Shown here piece after piece: positions 8,781-17,327 of a DNA stretch of 64,000 bases. The notes beneath the pieces were generated by a model that saw only the letters and a program-made list of their open reading frames with translations, did no database searches and had not been told where the DNA came from. Location: contig NZ_AP025028.1 of assembly GCF_003114835.2 (NCBI RefSeq), forward strand, positions 3,748,001 to 3,812,000, written 5' to 3'. The translations under genes and the position numbers were made by a program. Positions within the stretch are counted from its first letter, which is position 1. The number at the start of each line of letters is the position of its first letter. The DNA comes from Leptospira kobayashii. GTDB lineage: Bacteria; Spirochaetota; Leptospiria; Leptospirales; Leptospiraceae.

Positions 8781-11700
8781 ATGACTGAAAACATCTTCTC
8801 CACTGAACACGTATTAACCAACTACTATACCTTCGGAAGTCTCATCGTCACTGTATTGACGGGCATTTTAGCGACCTTCTTTCTTACCTTACGAGACAAA
8901 ACTCCCGCCACGAAACACTTGGGGCTCGCTTGTGTTTTTATCAGCTTATTTCAATTAGGCTATTTTCTTGCGGCATTTTACTATCATCCCATCGCGGCAT
9001 TTCATCGCTGGCTCACTGGCGGATTGATATTATACGGAATCATTCACTTCGGCCAATTTTTCTTTCGTTTTCCGAACGATGCTGATAAAAAAATAGGGGA
9101 TACACTACTATATATTACATATTCAATTGCATCCATAGTAGTGCTTTGGTTTTTTTACGAAACATTCAACAGCGAAAAAAAATACCATTTCACAGCCCAC
9201 CATTGGGATTTCAACGCGGAAAGCGCGAGTAAGATCCTAGGTATCTTTATCGTATGTTATTCTTTACTCACCTTTGTTATTCTACCGGGGTATCGAATCT
9301 ACAAAATGGAGAGTGGAAAAAGAAGAGCACTTAGTGCGATGGTACTTGCCGCATTAATCGCAGCGATCGTTCCTAACGTAACAAACGTTATGAGCCGTGA
9401 CGGTGCAATGGAAAGATCCACATACCTGACGGCTTTGGTTCTATTATTTACTCTGGCATTCTTTTCCATTACAATTATTTTCATCAATACCAGTAACGAA
9501 CGTACAACTTTCATGGTTAAAATCGTAGGGATCTCTTTTGTTACCATGCTTCTGGTCATGCAGACTTTCAGTTACTTGGTAGACCAAGAGAAAGAAACTG
9601 CTTACGATAACGCAACAATTCAAAAAACATTGCGCGCTCTGGAAGGAGGGGAACAGGCAAAAGATATTGTATTTATTTTGGAATACGACGTCGCCTCCCA
9701 GAATCTCAGAAAAAAACATTATCCGGAATCTATGAGTTTGGATTTGCCTTTGGTGCAAGCCGACTTGTACAATACATATCTTTATAAAGAGATTGCAAAT
9801 TTGGATTCTACAGGCTACCGCAAAGCCTTGATTGGGATTTTGAATAAAGCTCCTTCTTATTTTGAAGGTTATAAAAACTCAATCCTCGCTCATTTGGAAG
9901 AGAATGCTTCTTTGGACAGCCAAGAGCTGAAAGAATCCGTCAATTTACTGGTCGAAAAACTCAATAAGAGAACTTTTATCAATACCAATAAACTAACAGA
10001 TATTCATGCTGAGAATTTCTGTGAAGAAGGAACTTCCTATATTCAAAAAGTAAAGAATGTGGATACCTTTCGTGACGCTATTTTAAAACACATAGACAAT
10101 TGCCAATGGGACGGAAAAGAAATTTCAGGACAAGATCTGAAACTTGAATTTTTGAAATACTTCCGTTATTTCAAACCTGACCTAACACGCCACTATCGCC
10201 AAGATTTAGACGGGCTTTCTCATTATGTGGCATACATTGCCTATGATGCGAAGAAAAAGATCAATTACGAAGTCGGATATTACTACAAAGATTACCGTGC
10301 TTACATGCACAAATCCGCAAGATTGGAACTAGTCATTCTTGCGATTGTTCTTGTTGTATTACTCGTTATTTTCCCACTTTTCTTCCGTGCAACTCTTGTT
10401 AATCCATTATACAGTCTGCTTTCCGGTGTTGAAAAAGTAAACCAGGGAAATCTGGAAGTAGAAATTCCCATTCAAGTAAATGATGAAATCGGATACCTTG
10501 CGGAATCCTTCAACGGAATGGTGACCTCAATCCGCGATGCTAGAAGAGAGCTCCAGGATTATGCGGAAAACCTGGAAGCAAAAGTAAAAGAAAGAACCAA
10601 AGAGCTTCAGGAAAAAATGGATGAGATCCATAAATTGAAAGTTCAACAGGATGGGGACTATTTCCTAACCTCTCTTTTAGCAAAACCGCTTTTTTTCAAC
10701 GCAAACAAATCAACCAATATCAAATCCGATTTCTTTGTTCACCAAAAGAAAACCTTCGAGTTTAGAAATAAAACCGGAGATTTGGGAGGAGATATTTGTA
10801 TCACCGGAAACCTAAAGCTGGGAAAACCGGATGACTTTAGACGTTATACGATGGTTATGAACGGTGACGCCATGGGTAAGTCGATGCAAGGTGCCGGCGG
10901 ATCGCTTGTTATGGGAGTCGTTATGAACTCCATCATCGCAAGGTCAGCAGGAAACAAACGTATCCTAAACAGAACTCCCGAAGAATGGCTAACAGATGTT
11001 TACGAAGAGGTGAACTCCGTATTCAAATCCTTCAGTGGAACGATGGTTATTTCTGCCACTGTGATGCTCATCGACGATGAAACCGGAAAAGTCTGGTACT
11101 TCAATGCGGAACACCCTTTCAGCATTCTTTACAGGGACGGAAAAGCCAGCTTTATCGAAACCGAATTAAAATTAAGAAAATTAGGCTTGGATTCGGAATA
11201 TCCTTTCGAAGTCCAAACCTTTCAGTTGTTACCCGGAGACAATCTGATCATCGGTTCAGACGGACGCGACGATATAGATCTTACACCGGACGAAGACGTA
11301 CGCACTATCAACGAAGACGAATTCCAGGTTTTAAAATACGTAGAACAAGCGAACGGAGATATTTACAAAGTAGAAGCCCTTATCAAAGAATCTGGTGAAA
11401 TTACGGATGATATTTCCATGATGAGCATCATATTCAAAGATGATAAAGCGGGAATCGTCAGACAAAACGATGACAATTCCATCATGGACGCTCCCGTTGA
11501 CGAATACTTTGAACCGCAGTCGGAAGATTGGGACAAGGCACTTACCACTTCAGGCGCCTTTGAAGAAGGTAAAAATCTCTATCAAAACGGAGAGATTGAA
11601 CGTGCCATCAGTGTAATGAAAAAAGCCTTCCTTTCCGATTCCTCCAACCAAAAACTAAATAAATTTTTGGGACTTGTGAGCTACAAAGGTAAAGACTATG

Positions 11701-12008
11701 ACGTCGCAGCGAAAGTACTCACCGAGTTTCTAAGAGAAAATGAAACTGTTTCGGAATATTGGTACTATCTTGCAATGTCCGAGAAAAAATTAGGGAATTA
11801 TGAAGGTGCATTGAAAGCAGCACAAGAAGCATTGAAATTGGATCCTGAGAATTTCCAAAACCTAATCAATCTTGCCGATGTAAGCCGATTGATGGGAAAT
11901 GTGGATCGTGCACTAACATATGTGACGCGTGCTCAAGGGATCGATCCAGACAACAAGAATGTTGTTAAATTGACAAAACTCTTGGACAAAGCAACTAGCT
12001 TAAACTAA
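8781..12008 (+). CDS. 7TM-HAMP-SpoIIE-type PP2C phosphatase with C-terminal TPRs
   Basis: A 1075-residue membrane signalling protein. Order: seven or eight hydrophobic helices (about residues 15-265), an external or periplasmic sensor region (about 266-510), a membrane helix (about 513-535), a HAMP segment (VNPLYSLLSGVEKVNQGNLE), a coiled coil (about 580-625), a PP2C/SpoIIE phosphatase domain (about 630-885; metal-site motifs GDLGGDI, NGDAMGKSMQG, IGSDGRDDI, TDDISMMS) and three TPR units (about 920-1065). Such proteins dephosphorylate STAS anti-sigma antagonists or output proteins in partner-switching systems. The TPRs probably recruit the target. It is isolated between two terminator-like hairpins. 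A STAS protein is encoded 22 kb away at 34322; no link is shown. Confidence 0.9.
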   Translation: MTENIFSTEHVLTNYYTFGSLIVTVLTGILATFFLTLRDKTPATKHLGLACVFISLFQLGYFLAAFYYHPIAAFHRWLTGGLILYGIIHFGQFFFRFPNDADKKIGDTLLYITYSIASIVVLWFFYETFNSEKKYHFTAHHWDFNAESASKILGIFIVCYSLLTFVILPGYRIYKMESGKRRALSAMVLAALIAAIVPNVTNVMSRDGAMERSTYLTALVLLFTLAFFSITIIFINTSNERTTFMVKIVGISFVTMLLVMQTFSYLVDQEKETAYDNATIQKTLRALEGGEQAKDIVFILEYDVASQNLRKKHYPESMSLDLPLVQADLYNTYLYKEIANLDSTGYRKALIGILNKAPSYFEGYKNSILAHLEENASLDSQELKESVNLLVEKLNKRTFINTNKLTDIHAENFCEEGTSYIQKVKNVDTFRDAILKHIDNCQWDGKEISGQDLKLEFLKYFRYFKPDLTRHYRQDLDGLSHYVAYIAYDAKKKINYEVGYYYKDYRAYMHKSARLELVILAIVLVVLLVIFPLFFRATLVNPLYSLLSGVEKVNQGNLEVEIPIQVNDEIGYLAESFNGMVTSIRDARRELQDYAENLEAKVKERTKELQEKMDEIHKLKVQQDGDYFLTSLLAKPLFFNANKSTNIKSDFFVHQKKTFEFRNKTGDLGGDICITGNLKLGKPDDFRRYTMVMNGDAMGKSMQGAGGSLVMGVVMNSIIARSAGNKRILNRTPEEWLTDVYEEVNSVFKSFSGTMVISATVMLIDDETGKVWYFNAEHPFSILYRDGKASFIETELKLRKLGLDSEYPFEVQTFQLLPGDNLIIGSDGRDDIDLTPDEDVRTINEDEFQVLKYVEQANGDIYKVEALIKESGEITDDISMMSIIFKDDKAGIVRQNDDNSIMDAPVDEYFEPQSEDWDKALTTSGAFEEGKNLYQNGEIERAISVMKKAFLSDSSNQKLNKFLGLVSYKGKDYDVAAKVLTEFLRENETVSEYWYYLAMSEKKLGNYEGALKAAQEALKLDPENFQNLINLADVSRLMGNVDRALTYVTRAQGIDPDNKNVVKLTKLLDKATSLN

Positions 12009-12022
12009 ATCCTAGCTCTTCA

Positions 12023-12048
12023 AATCCTCGGGATTTTTCCCGGGGATT
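12023..12048 (+). terminator. Hairpin after the PP2C gene
   Basis: AATCCTCGGGA and TCCCGGGGATT form a stem of about 11 pairs with one T-G pair around a T-rich loop, 15 bases after the stop. No clear U-tract follows, so termination efficiency is uncertain. Confidence 0.5.
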
Positions 12049-12194
12049 CTTAAACTCAACCTATCTACATTACTTCCCGCCATTTTTTGTTACGATTTGA
12101 TTTATATACTAAACATAATAAAAACAAAGCTTGCCATCTTTTTGCCTTTTTTATAAAATATGGGAATCAATTCTCTATAAGAATAAGGATGATT

Positions 12195-12719
12195 ATGAAT
12201 TACAAACACGCCCTATGTATTGGTTTAGTATCCATCGGAATCACCGCTTCTATTTCTGCACAAGAAGCTGATGCGGCACTTGGCAAATATATTCCACCGG
12301 AAAAAGATGCGGTAATCGAAATTTTCAAATGCGGTGACAAGTATTGCGGAAAGACAATCTGTATCAAAGACAATGCTTATCCGGAAAAAGACAAAGACAA
12401 AGGTGTTCCGGGAACTCCTTATCTGGATCATAACAACGAAGATCCGAAACTTCGCACACGTCCTAACTTAGGTATGCAATTCATCACCGGATTCAATTAC
12501 GAAGGAGAAGGACTTTACAAGAACGGAAAAATTTACAACCCACGTGACGGTAAAACCTACTGCGGTAAATTCACTGTGTTGGAAGGCGGCCAAAAGTTGG
12601 ATCTGAAAGGTACACTTTGTTCCATTACTTGGATCGGAAAAACAAATACTTGGACCAGACTTTCGGGAGTGAACTTAGACGACCCTAGATGGGACTGCGT
12701 AGACAAAAAGAAAAAATAA
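12195..12719 (+). CDS. DUF2147-family secreted protein
   Basis: About 174 residues from the ATG at 12195, chosen because AAGG lies 6 bases upstream and a good signal peptide follows (MNYKHALCIGLVSIGITASISA, cleaved before QEAD). The mature part has DUF2147 features: GKYIPPEKDAVIEIFKCG near the start, KYCGKTICI, the YNPRDGKTYCGKF segment, and LKGTLCSITWIGKTNTWTRL near the end. Six cysteines suggest periplasmic disulfides. The family role is unknown; many relatives are periplasmic. It has its own leader and a terminator behind it, so it is probably monocistronic. Confidence 0.82.
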   Translation: MNYKHALCIGLVSIGITASISAQEADAALGKYIPPEKDAVIEIFKCGDKYCGKTICIKDNAYPEKDKDKGVPGTPYLDHNNEDPKLRTRPNLGMQFITGFNYEGEGLYKNGKIYNPRDGKTYCGKFTVLEGGQKLDLKGTLCSITWIGKTNTWTRLSGVNLDDPRWDCVDKKKK

Positions 12720-12730
12720 TTTAATATAAG

Positions 12731-12757
12731 TTAGGGGGTTTTTGCCCCCTTTCTTTT
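12731..12757 (+). terminator. Terminator between DUF2147 gene and dcd
   Basis: AGGGGG-TTTTT-G-CCCCCT hairpin followed by TTCTTTTTT on the plus strand. It occupies the whole gap between two convergent genes and could also serve dcd on the minus strand, where the downstream sequence is A/T rich. Confidence 0.75.
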
Positions 12758-13282
12758 TTACTTCTTCTCAAAATCCTTATACAATAAGGAAGGTTGAATC
12801 CCTTGGTTGCCTTGGTATTTTCCCGACTTATATTCTTCAATCTCACCGGCGACCGTATGATAAAAGATCTGGCAAATCTGAACTCCTGAGTACACCCGTA
12901 AAGGGTGGATCACTTGAATCTCCAAAGTCCAAAATCCTTTGAATCCTACATCACCGAATCCCGCGGTGATATGAACGAACATCCCCAACCTTCCGATGGA
13001 AGATCTTCCTTCCAACATGGGAACGAGATTATGGGTTTCCGTATATTCGATCGTTCTACCTAAGTATAATTTGCCCGGCTCCAAAAGTAAGCCTTCTTCG
13101 GGAATGGTTAGTTTTTCCACAGGGTTAGGTTTTTTCATATCCAAAGGAAATGAAGAATAAACCAACAAGTCTTTGTCCAAACAAAGATTATATGAATTCG
13201 GGTTCAGTAAATCGGGATTGTACGGTTCGATTTTTATATCGGTTCCCAGTTTTTTTAATATTTCACGTCCGGTTAAAATCAC
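12758..13282 (-). CDS. dcd: dCTP deaminase
   Basis: Makes dUTP from dCTP for thymidylate synthesis. The protein is 174 residues, slightly short of the roughly 190 of the E. coli enzyme. The nucleotide site is visible as LEGRSSIGRLGMFVHITAGFGD followed by FKGFWTLE, where RSS and the catalytic glutamate are conserved; QICQIFYH is the later core strand. The start is GTG with GGAGAA 6 bases upstream, and the gene begins 3 bases after the enoyl-CoA hydratase stop, so the two are an operon. I cannot tell from sequence whether it also cleaves dUTP, as some relatives do. Confidence 0.88.
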   Translation of the reverse strand: MILTGREILKKLGTDIKIEPYNPDLLNPNSYNLCLDKDLLVYSSFPLDMKKPNPVEKLTIPEEGLLLEPGKLYLGRTIEYTETHNLVPMLEGRSSIGRLGMFVHITAGFGDVGFKGFWTLEIQVIHPLRVYSGVQICQIFYHTVAGEIEEYKSGKYQGNQGIQPSLLYKDFEKK

Positions 13283-13285
13283 AGA

Positions 13286-14059
13286 TCATTCTCCAATAAA
13301 TTTCGGTTTTCTTTTTTCTTTAAATGCAAGCAATGCTTCCAATCTGTCCTTGGTCGGTAAAGTTTCCGCATAACAGAGTCTTTCCCAATCCAAAGCTGAC
13401 TTGCCTTCATAAACAAGCGCCCCTTTCACAGCTTTTTTAGCGGCTCTCACTGCCACGGGCGCCGACTCTGCAATGTCTAATGCAATCTCCAAACAGGATT
13501 TTTCCAATTCGGAATCGGGAAAAATTTCTTGGTACAAACCTTTTCTCAATCCCTCGGAAGCGCTGATTTTTTTTGCCCTTGTGATCCATTCCAATGCGGT
13601 GGACTTACCCAATAATTTGGTCAACCTCTGAGTTCCACCTGCACCGGGGATGATTCCCAATTTGGTTTCGGTAAGACCTACGACAGCGGACTCTCCCGCA
13701 TAACGAATGTCACAGGAAAGGGCAAGTTCCAAACCGCCCCCAAAAGCAAATCCATTGATGCATGCGATCGTAGGTTGAGGCAAATTTTCCAGTTCCAAAA
13801 AACAATCCCGGATATCGTTTAGAAATTGTTTCACTGCCTCAGGTGACATAGTGATCCTTTCTTTTAAATCAGCTCCTGCTGAAAAAGAATCTCCCGAGCC
13901 TTTGACCAGGACTACCCTTGCGGAACTGGCCTTGATCTCTCTCGTATGGCTCCAAATCGAATCCAGAAGTGCTACGGAAAGCGCATTCTTAGATTCCGGG
14001 CGATTTAATTGTAAAATGGCTATCCCGTCGGTTGTGATGGTAAGTGTTGAAAGGCTCAT
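13286..14059 (-). CDS. Enoyl-CoA hydratase/isomerase family protein
   Basis: A 257-residue crotonase-fold enzyme, full family length. The oxyanion-hole segment SAGADLKER (about residues 60-68) and FGGGLELALSCDIRYA are present, as are both catalytic glutamates expected of a true hydratase: the E of GGLELAL and the E of GLTETKLGIIPGAGGTQRL. It should therefore hydrate trans-2-enoyl-CoA in fatty-acid beta-oxidation, the main carbon route of leptospires. It lies directly upstream of dcd, an association with no obvious metabolic logic. The precise chain-length preference is unknown. Confidence 0.87.
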   Translation of the reverse strand: MSLSTLTITTDGIAILQLNRPESKNALSVALLDSIWSHTREIKASSARVVLVKGSGDSFSAGADLKERITMSPEAVKQFLNDIRDCFLELENLPQPTIACINGFAFGGGLELALSCDIRYAGESAVVGLTETKLGIIPGAGGTQRLTKLLGKSTALEWITRAKKISASEGLRKGLYQEIFPDSELEKSCLEIALDIAESAPVAVRAAKKAVKGALVYEGKSALDWERLCYAETLPTKDRLEALLAFKEKRKPKFIGE

Positions 14060-14131
14060 GGAATTTTTATCCTAGGAAAAAATAGAAATGAAATCATGCA
14101 ATGAATTCCGATAATGGAAGGGGTTATGGGA

Positions 14132-14824
14132 ATGAAGAAACTTTACTTTTCCGTTTTTCAGGTAATTGCTTTTGCTTCGCTTTTCCAATGCCAGACAAAA
14201 TCCAATGTGGATCCTTTGCTGGCCGCTCTTGCGAGCCCACCTTCCATTTTTACAGTTACCCCGCAAATAGGCACCCCTACCCAAAATAACCTAAATGCAG
14301 TCTATCCTGCCACAGACGTGGTGATCAAAGGGGAAAATTTTGGCCTGGATGCTGTCGTCAGATTCAATGAAATACAGGCAACAATCAAAGCCAATTTAGG
14401 AACAGAACTCCATACCACCGTTCCCGACGGAGCTTACTCGGGAGTGATTACCGTCTCCAAATCGGGAGGCTCTTGTCTGCCTGGTCTTAAAACAGGAACC
14501 AATTGTATCGGAACCGATTTTTTCGTAGATTGTTATGCGGTGACGAATAAACAGTATGGCGATGAAATCGAAATCAAACAAGGCCAAAGCCAAAATATCA
14601 CTTTCGATGGCATTCAAACCAAAGCGTTTCGTTCCAACGTGATCACGGGCAGCGCCTCCATTACCATCGGTTGTGACAGTATCGTCACTTTAAGGGTATT
14701 CAGTAGAAGTTGCCAAGCAACGGATTATATACTTCAAAAAGATCCGACAGTTGCCATTCCCGGAGGTATCTCCACTCAGTTCTATTTGACTGCAGGTTCT
14801 GCGACCTGCGGAATCTCCATCTAA
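14132..14824 (+). CDS. IPT/TIG-domain putative lipoprotein
   Basis: About 230 residues from the ATG at 14132, which has GGAAGGGG 8 bases upstream; two earlier in-frame ATGs (14114, 14126) are poorly placed. The signal peptide MKKLYFSVFQVIAFASLFQC ends in a spirochaete-type lipobox. Residues about 35-120 form an IPT/TIG immunoglobulin-like fold (TVTPQIGTP..., VVIKGENFGLDAVVRFNEIQ, TTVPDGAYSGVITVSKSGG). The C-terminal half has paired cysteines and no recognised domain. It is likely surface- or periplasm-exposed. The last 4 bases overlap the convergent gene at 14821. Confidence 0.75.
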   Translation: MKKLYFSVFQVIAFASLFQCQTKSNVDPLLAALASPPSIFTVTPQIGTPTQNNLNAVYPATDVVIKGENFGLDAVVRFNEIQATIKANLGTELHTTVPDGAYSGVITVSKSGGSCLPGLKTGTNCIGTDFFVDCYAVTNKQYGDEIEIKQGQSQNITFDGIQTKAFRSNVITGSASITIGCDSIVTLRVFSRSCQATDYILQKDPTVAIPGGISTQFYLTAGSATCGISI

Positions 14825-16308
14825 AAAGATTTATTTTTTACAAATCGTTTGAATACAATGATGTTTGCCGCACCCATCCATTGGTTCATATATTCTCTGA
14901 ATAATTGAACCCTTGGTTTGGAAGCTTTGATCTCTGGCGGTAGATCTTCATAACATTGGATGGCATGTGCGGAAACTTCTTTATAACAATTTTCCACAAC
15001 TTCGCTTAACTTTTTCAATATGGCAAGATTGTTTTTTTCTTCTCCTACATTCGGTAGCACAACCCGATTCCAATAATCGATTATATTTTTTTTCACTACT
15101 TCCGTAGGAATCACTCTGGAAACTTTTTTGCCGTCTAACGATCGAATATGCAAAAAACCGGTATTCACTTCCGTTAAAAACTTCTTTGCAATCATATAGA
15201 AATGAGAAGGCCCGATATGAAATAGAAATACCCACTTCAGTTGGCTAGGGATATTGATATTCATCATGATAATGTTTTCGCAAAAATCGAAAAAACGATC
15301 TAAAAAGTTAAGGTAATCTTTTTCCAACTCTTCCGCCGATCTGGATTTTCTTTCCAAGCTAGTTAAGGAACGAATCAATTCGGAACGTAGAATTTGTTCA
15401 TCCGCACCCATATGCAAATCCATACTGATTGTTTGTTTGAAATAATCTTTTTCTTCCATATACTTATCCGTTTCAAAACGAAAGAAGTAATGTTGATCCG
15501 AATTCCAAGAATACTTTCCGTATGCTTGGATATAATTGATTATGGACTCTTTTCTCGGAGTGACTTTCTTCGATTCAGGAACTTCCTGCGGTTTGGCTTC
15601 AGACGAGGTTTGTTTTTTCTCCAATGCCTCTTCCGGAAAAGGAGAATGTGTCATCTCTTCCTGGAATTCCGTCTGATATAGATTTTCCGAAAAAACGGAA
15701 GAAAGACGATAGGTTACATTCTCTTTAAACTTTGGTTTGGTGGTCTTCGGTTCCCAAATAGCCTCGGGTTTTTCAATTTGAAGAATATGGGACATACGTT
15801 TCAAAAAAATTGATAAGGAAACCAATCGATCCAACGCAGGATTGACTCTGAATCCAAGAAGCGCTTCATTCCTAAATTCGTTTTCATGGAAATTGGCCGA
15901 CTCAATTGCCTTTTTGATATCTTCCCAGCTTTGTTTGGACTCGATGTAAAGAATCCGAAGCATTTCGAATATGATATGAAATTGGACAAATTCATTTCGT
16001 GTCTCATCTGCAAGACCTGCAGGGAAATAACGATTGTATTCCTTTTTCATATAAGGATAAAGATGTTTCTCATCCAGGTTGATGATGATATCTTTGATCT
16101 TTTTCTGGCTTTTATTCAACTCTGAATCCAAAAGCTTTCGAAGGGGGAGCAAATCCCTTTTATTTGCTTCTGAAATATTCCCGGAAGTCAGGAATTGAAG
16201 GAAGGCGCCGGCAAGGCTTTGCAAGCTGGAAAGGAAATAGATGTATCCTTTCCGGAATTCTTGAATTTGGAGTAGTTCTCTTTCTTCCTCTTGGACGGCT
16301 AATGGCAT
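14821..16308 (-). CDS. Conserved hypothetical protein, predicted helical and cytoplasmic
   Basis: A 495-residue protein I do not recognise. It has no signal peptide or membrane segment, is rich in charged helices, and has a low-complexity linker at about 230-250 (EEALEKKQTSSEAKPQEVPESKK). The flanking blocks are probably two domains, one before and one after that linker. Features of note are PQLKW-like hydrophobic runs around QLKWVFLFHIGPSHFYMIAKKF (about 350). The function is unknown. It is 46 bases downstream of a VOC-family gene on the same strand and overlaps the convergent lipoprotein gene by 4 bases. Confidence 0.7.
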   Translation of the reverse strand: MPLAVQEEERELLQIQEFRKGYIYFLSSLQSLAGAFLQFLTSGNISEANKRDLLPLRKLLDSELNKSQKKIKDIIINLDEKHLYPYMKKEYNRYFPAGLADETRNEFVQFHIIFEMLRILYIESKQSWEDIKKAIESANFHENEFRNEALLGFRVNPALDRLVSLSIFLKRMSHILQIEKPEAIWEPKTTKPKFKENVTYRLSSVFSENLYQTEFQEEMTHSPFPEEALEKKQTSSEAKPQEVPESKKVTPRKESIINYIQAYGKYSWNSDQHYFFRFETDKYMEEKDYFKQTISMDLHMGADEQILRSELIRSLTSLERKSRSAEELEKDYLNFLDRFFDFCENIIMMNINIPSQLKWVFLFHIGPSHFYMIAKKFLTEVNTGFLHIRSLDGKKVSRVIPTEVVKKNIIDYWNRVVLPNVGEEKNNLAILKKLSEVVENCYKEVSAHAIQCYEDLPPEIKASKPRVQLFREYMNQWMGAANIIVFKRFVKNKSF

Positions 16309-16354
16309 ACCAAGAGGAAACGTTATGTTAAATAACGAACAAAATCAACACCAA

Positions 16355-16708
16355 TTAGTTTTCGTAGTAAATCTCGATTAAATTTTGGTTGGGATCGGCG
16401 AAAGTTAGGCTTTCTCCTGAATCAGTACTTTCAGGGCCTCGAACGATTTTTACGTTCTTTTCTTCCAATTCTGTGATCGCCTCGGTAAAATCATCCACAT
16501 CCATTACAAAGCTAAGTGCAGCCAGGGTTTGATCCGGGCTAATGGTGGATTTAACCAGTCTAATTTTGAAAGAATCCAAGGAAAGAATGGCTTCAGCGTC
16601 TTTTTTGGTTTCTACTTCGAAATCGAAAATTTCCCGGTAGAACTCAATGGAAGCGTCTAGCTGGGTAACTGGAATGTTGACATGGCCGATGCCTTCTACG
16701 ATGATCAT
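16355..16708 (-). CDS. VOC-family (glyoxalase/dioxygenase-like) protein
   Basis: A 117-residue single-domain protein with two beta-alpha-beta-beta-beta modules: VEGIGHVNIPVTQLDASIEF (residues 4-23), FYREIFDFEV, then ALSFVMDVDDF and FADPNQNLIEIYYEN at the C-terminus. The metal ligands typical of the fold are visible as H10 and the terminal glutamate of LIEIYY. Members include glyoxalase I, extradiol dioxygenases and fosfomycin-resistance proteins; the sequence alone does not say which. The start is ATG, with the following gene on the same strand 46 bases away. Confidence 0.8.
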   Translation of the reverse strand: MIIVEGIGHVNIPVTQLDASIEFYREIFDFEVETKKDAEAILSLDSFKIRLVKSTISPDQTLAALSFVMDVDDFTEAITELEEKNVKIVRGPESTDSGESLTFADPNQNLIEIYYEN

Positions 16709-16856
16709 ACTATTTCTTAACCTTGATTGACTTTTCTGTCATCATGCTTGAAAAACTGGCTTTGTCGACAAAAAAGCAAGTGGAAAACTCTAACTAACCT
16801 TGTTTTAGTTAAAAATTTGAATCCGAGAACATCCCCAATTTGGAATGTATTAAAAT

Positions 16857-17321
16857 ATGAAGTTTTTTATTTCTCTCACACTCGTAAGCATTTTCTTCCT
16901 AGGCCAATGTAAACCTGCCGAAGTGCCCTATTCAGAGAAAGATATCTCTCTTGTTTCGAAATTATTCGAAGCAAATCAAAAATTACATGAGGGTTTATTA
17001 TTAGATCCCCCATTTCTTTCTTTGGATGAATTCAAATCCGCATCGGATTCGCTGGCAAGCTCAACTCACCCTCGTTTGCTGGAATGGAAATCGAAGTTAG
17101 AAACGAATTTTCCTAAAAATCCCAAAGATTTGGATGCATCTTTCGAAAATCTTTCTCAAATTGCTTTGATTCTTACCGACATAAAAAAAGCAATTCCTGC
17201 ATTAGAAAATTTTAATCAGTTTTACTGCCCGATGGTGGAAAAATACTGGGTCGCAAAAGGCAAATTAGTTCAAAATCCTTATGCACCTGAAATGAGGGAT
17301 TGTGGAGAAATGTTGCCCTAA
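16857..17321 (+). CDS. Putative lipoprotein, possible 5' part of a split gene
   Basis: A 154-residue putative lipoprotein: signal peptide MKFFISLTLVSIFFLGQC with lipobox LGQC, then a charged helical region. It ends at a TAA (17319-17321), and the next gene continues in the same frame with only two codons before its first ATG. Two cysteines near the end (FYCP, RDCGEM) resemble the cysteine-rich start of the next frame. It may be a complete small lipoprotein or the first third of a roughly 480-residue lipoprotein broken by a nonsense mutation. No family is recognised. Confidence 0.65.
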   Translation: MKFFISLTLVSIFFLGQCKPAEVPYSEKDISLVSKLFEANQKLHEGLLLDPPFLSLDEFKSASDSLASSTHPRLLEWKSKLETNFPKNPKDLDASFENLSQIALILTDIKKAIPALENFNQFYCPMVEKYWVAKGKLVQNPYAPEMRDCGEMLP

Positions 17322-17327
17322 TTGTTA

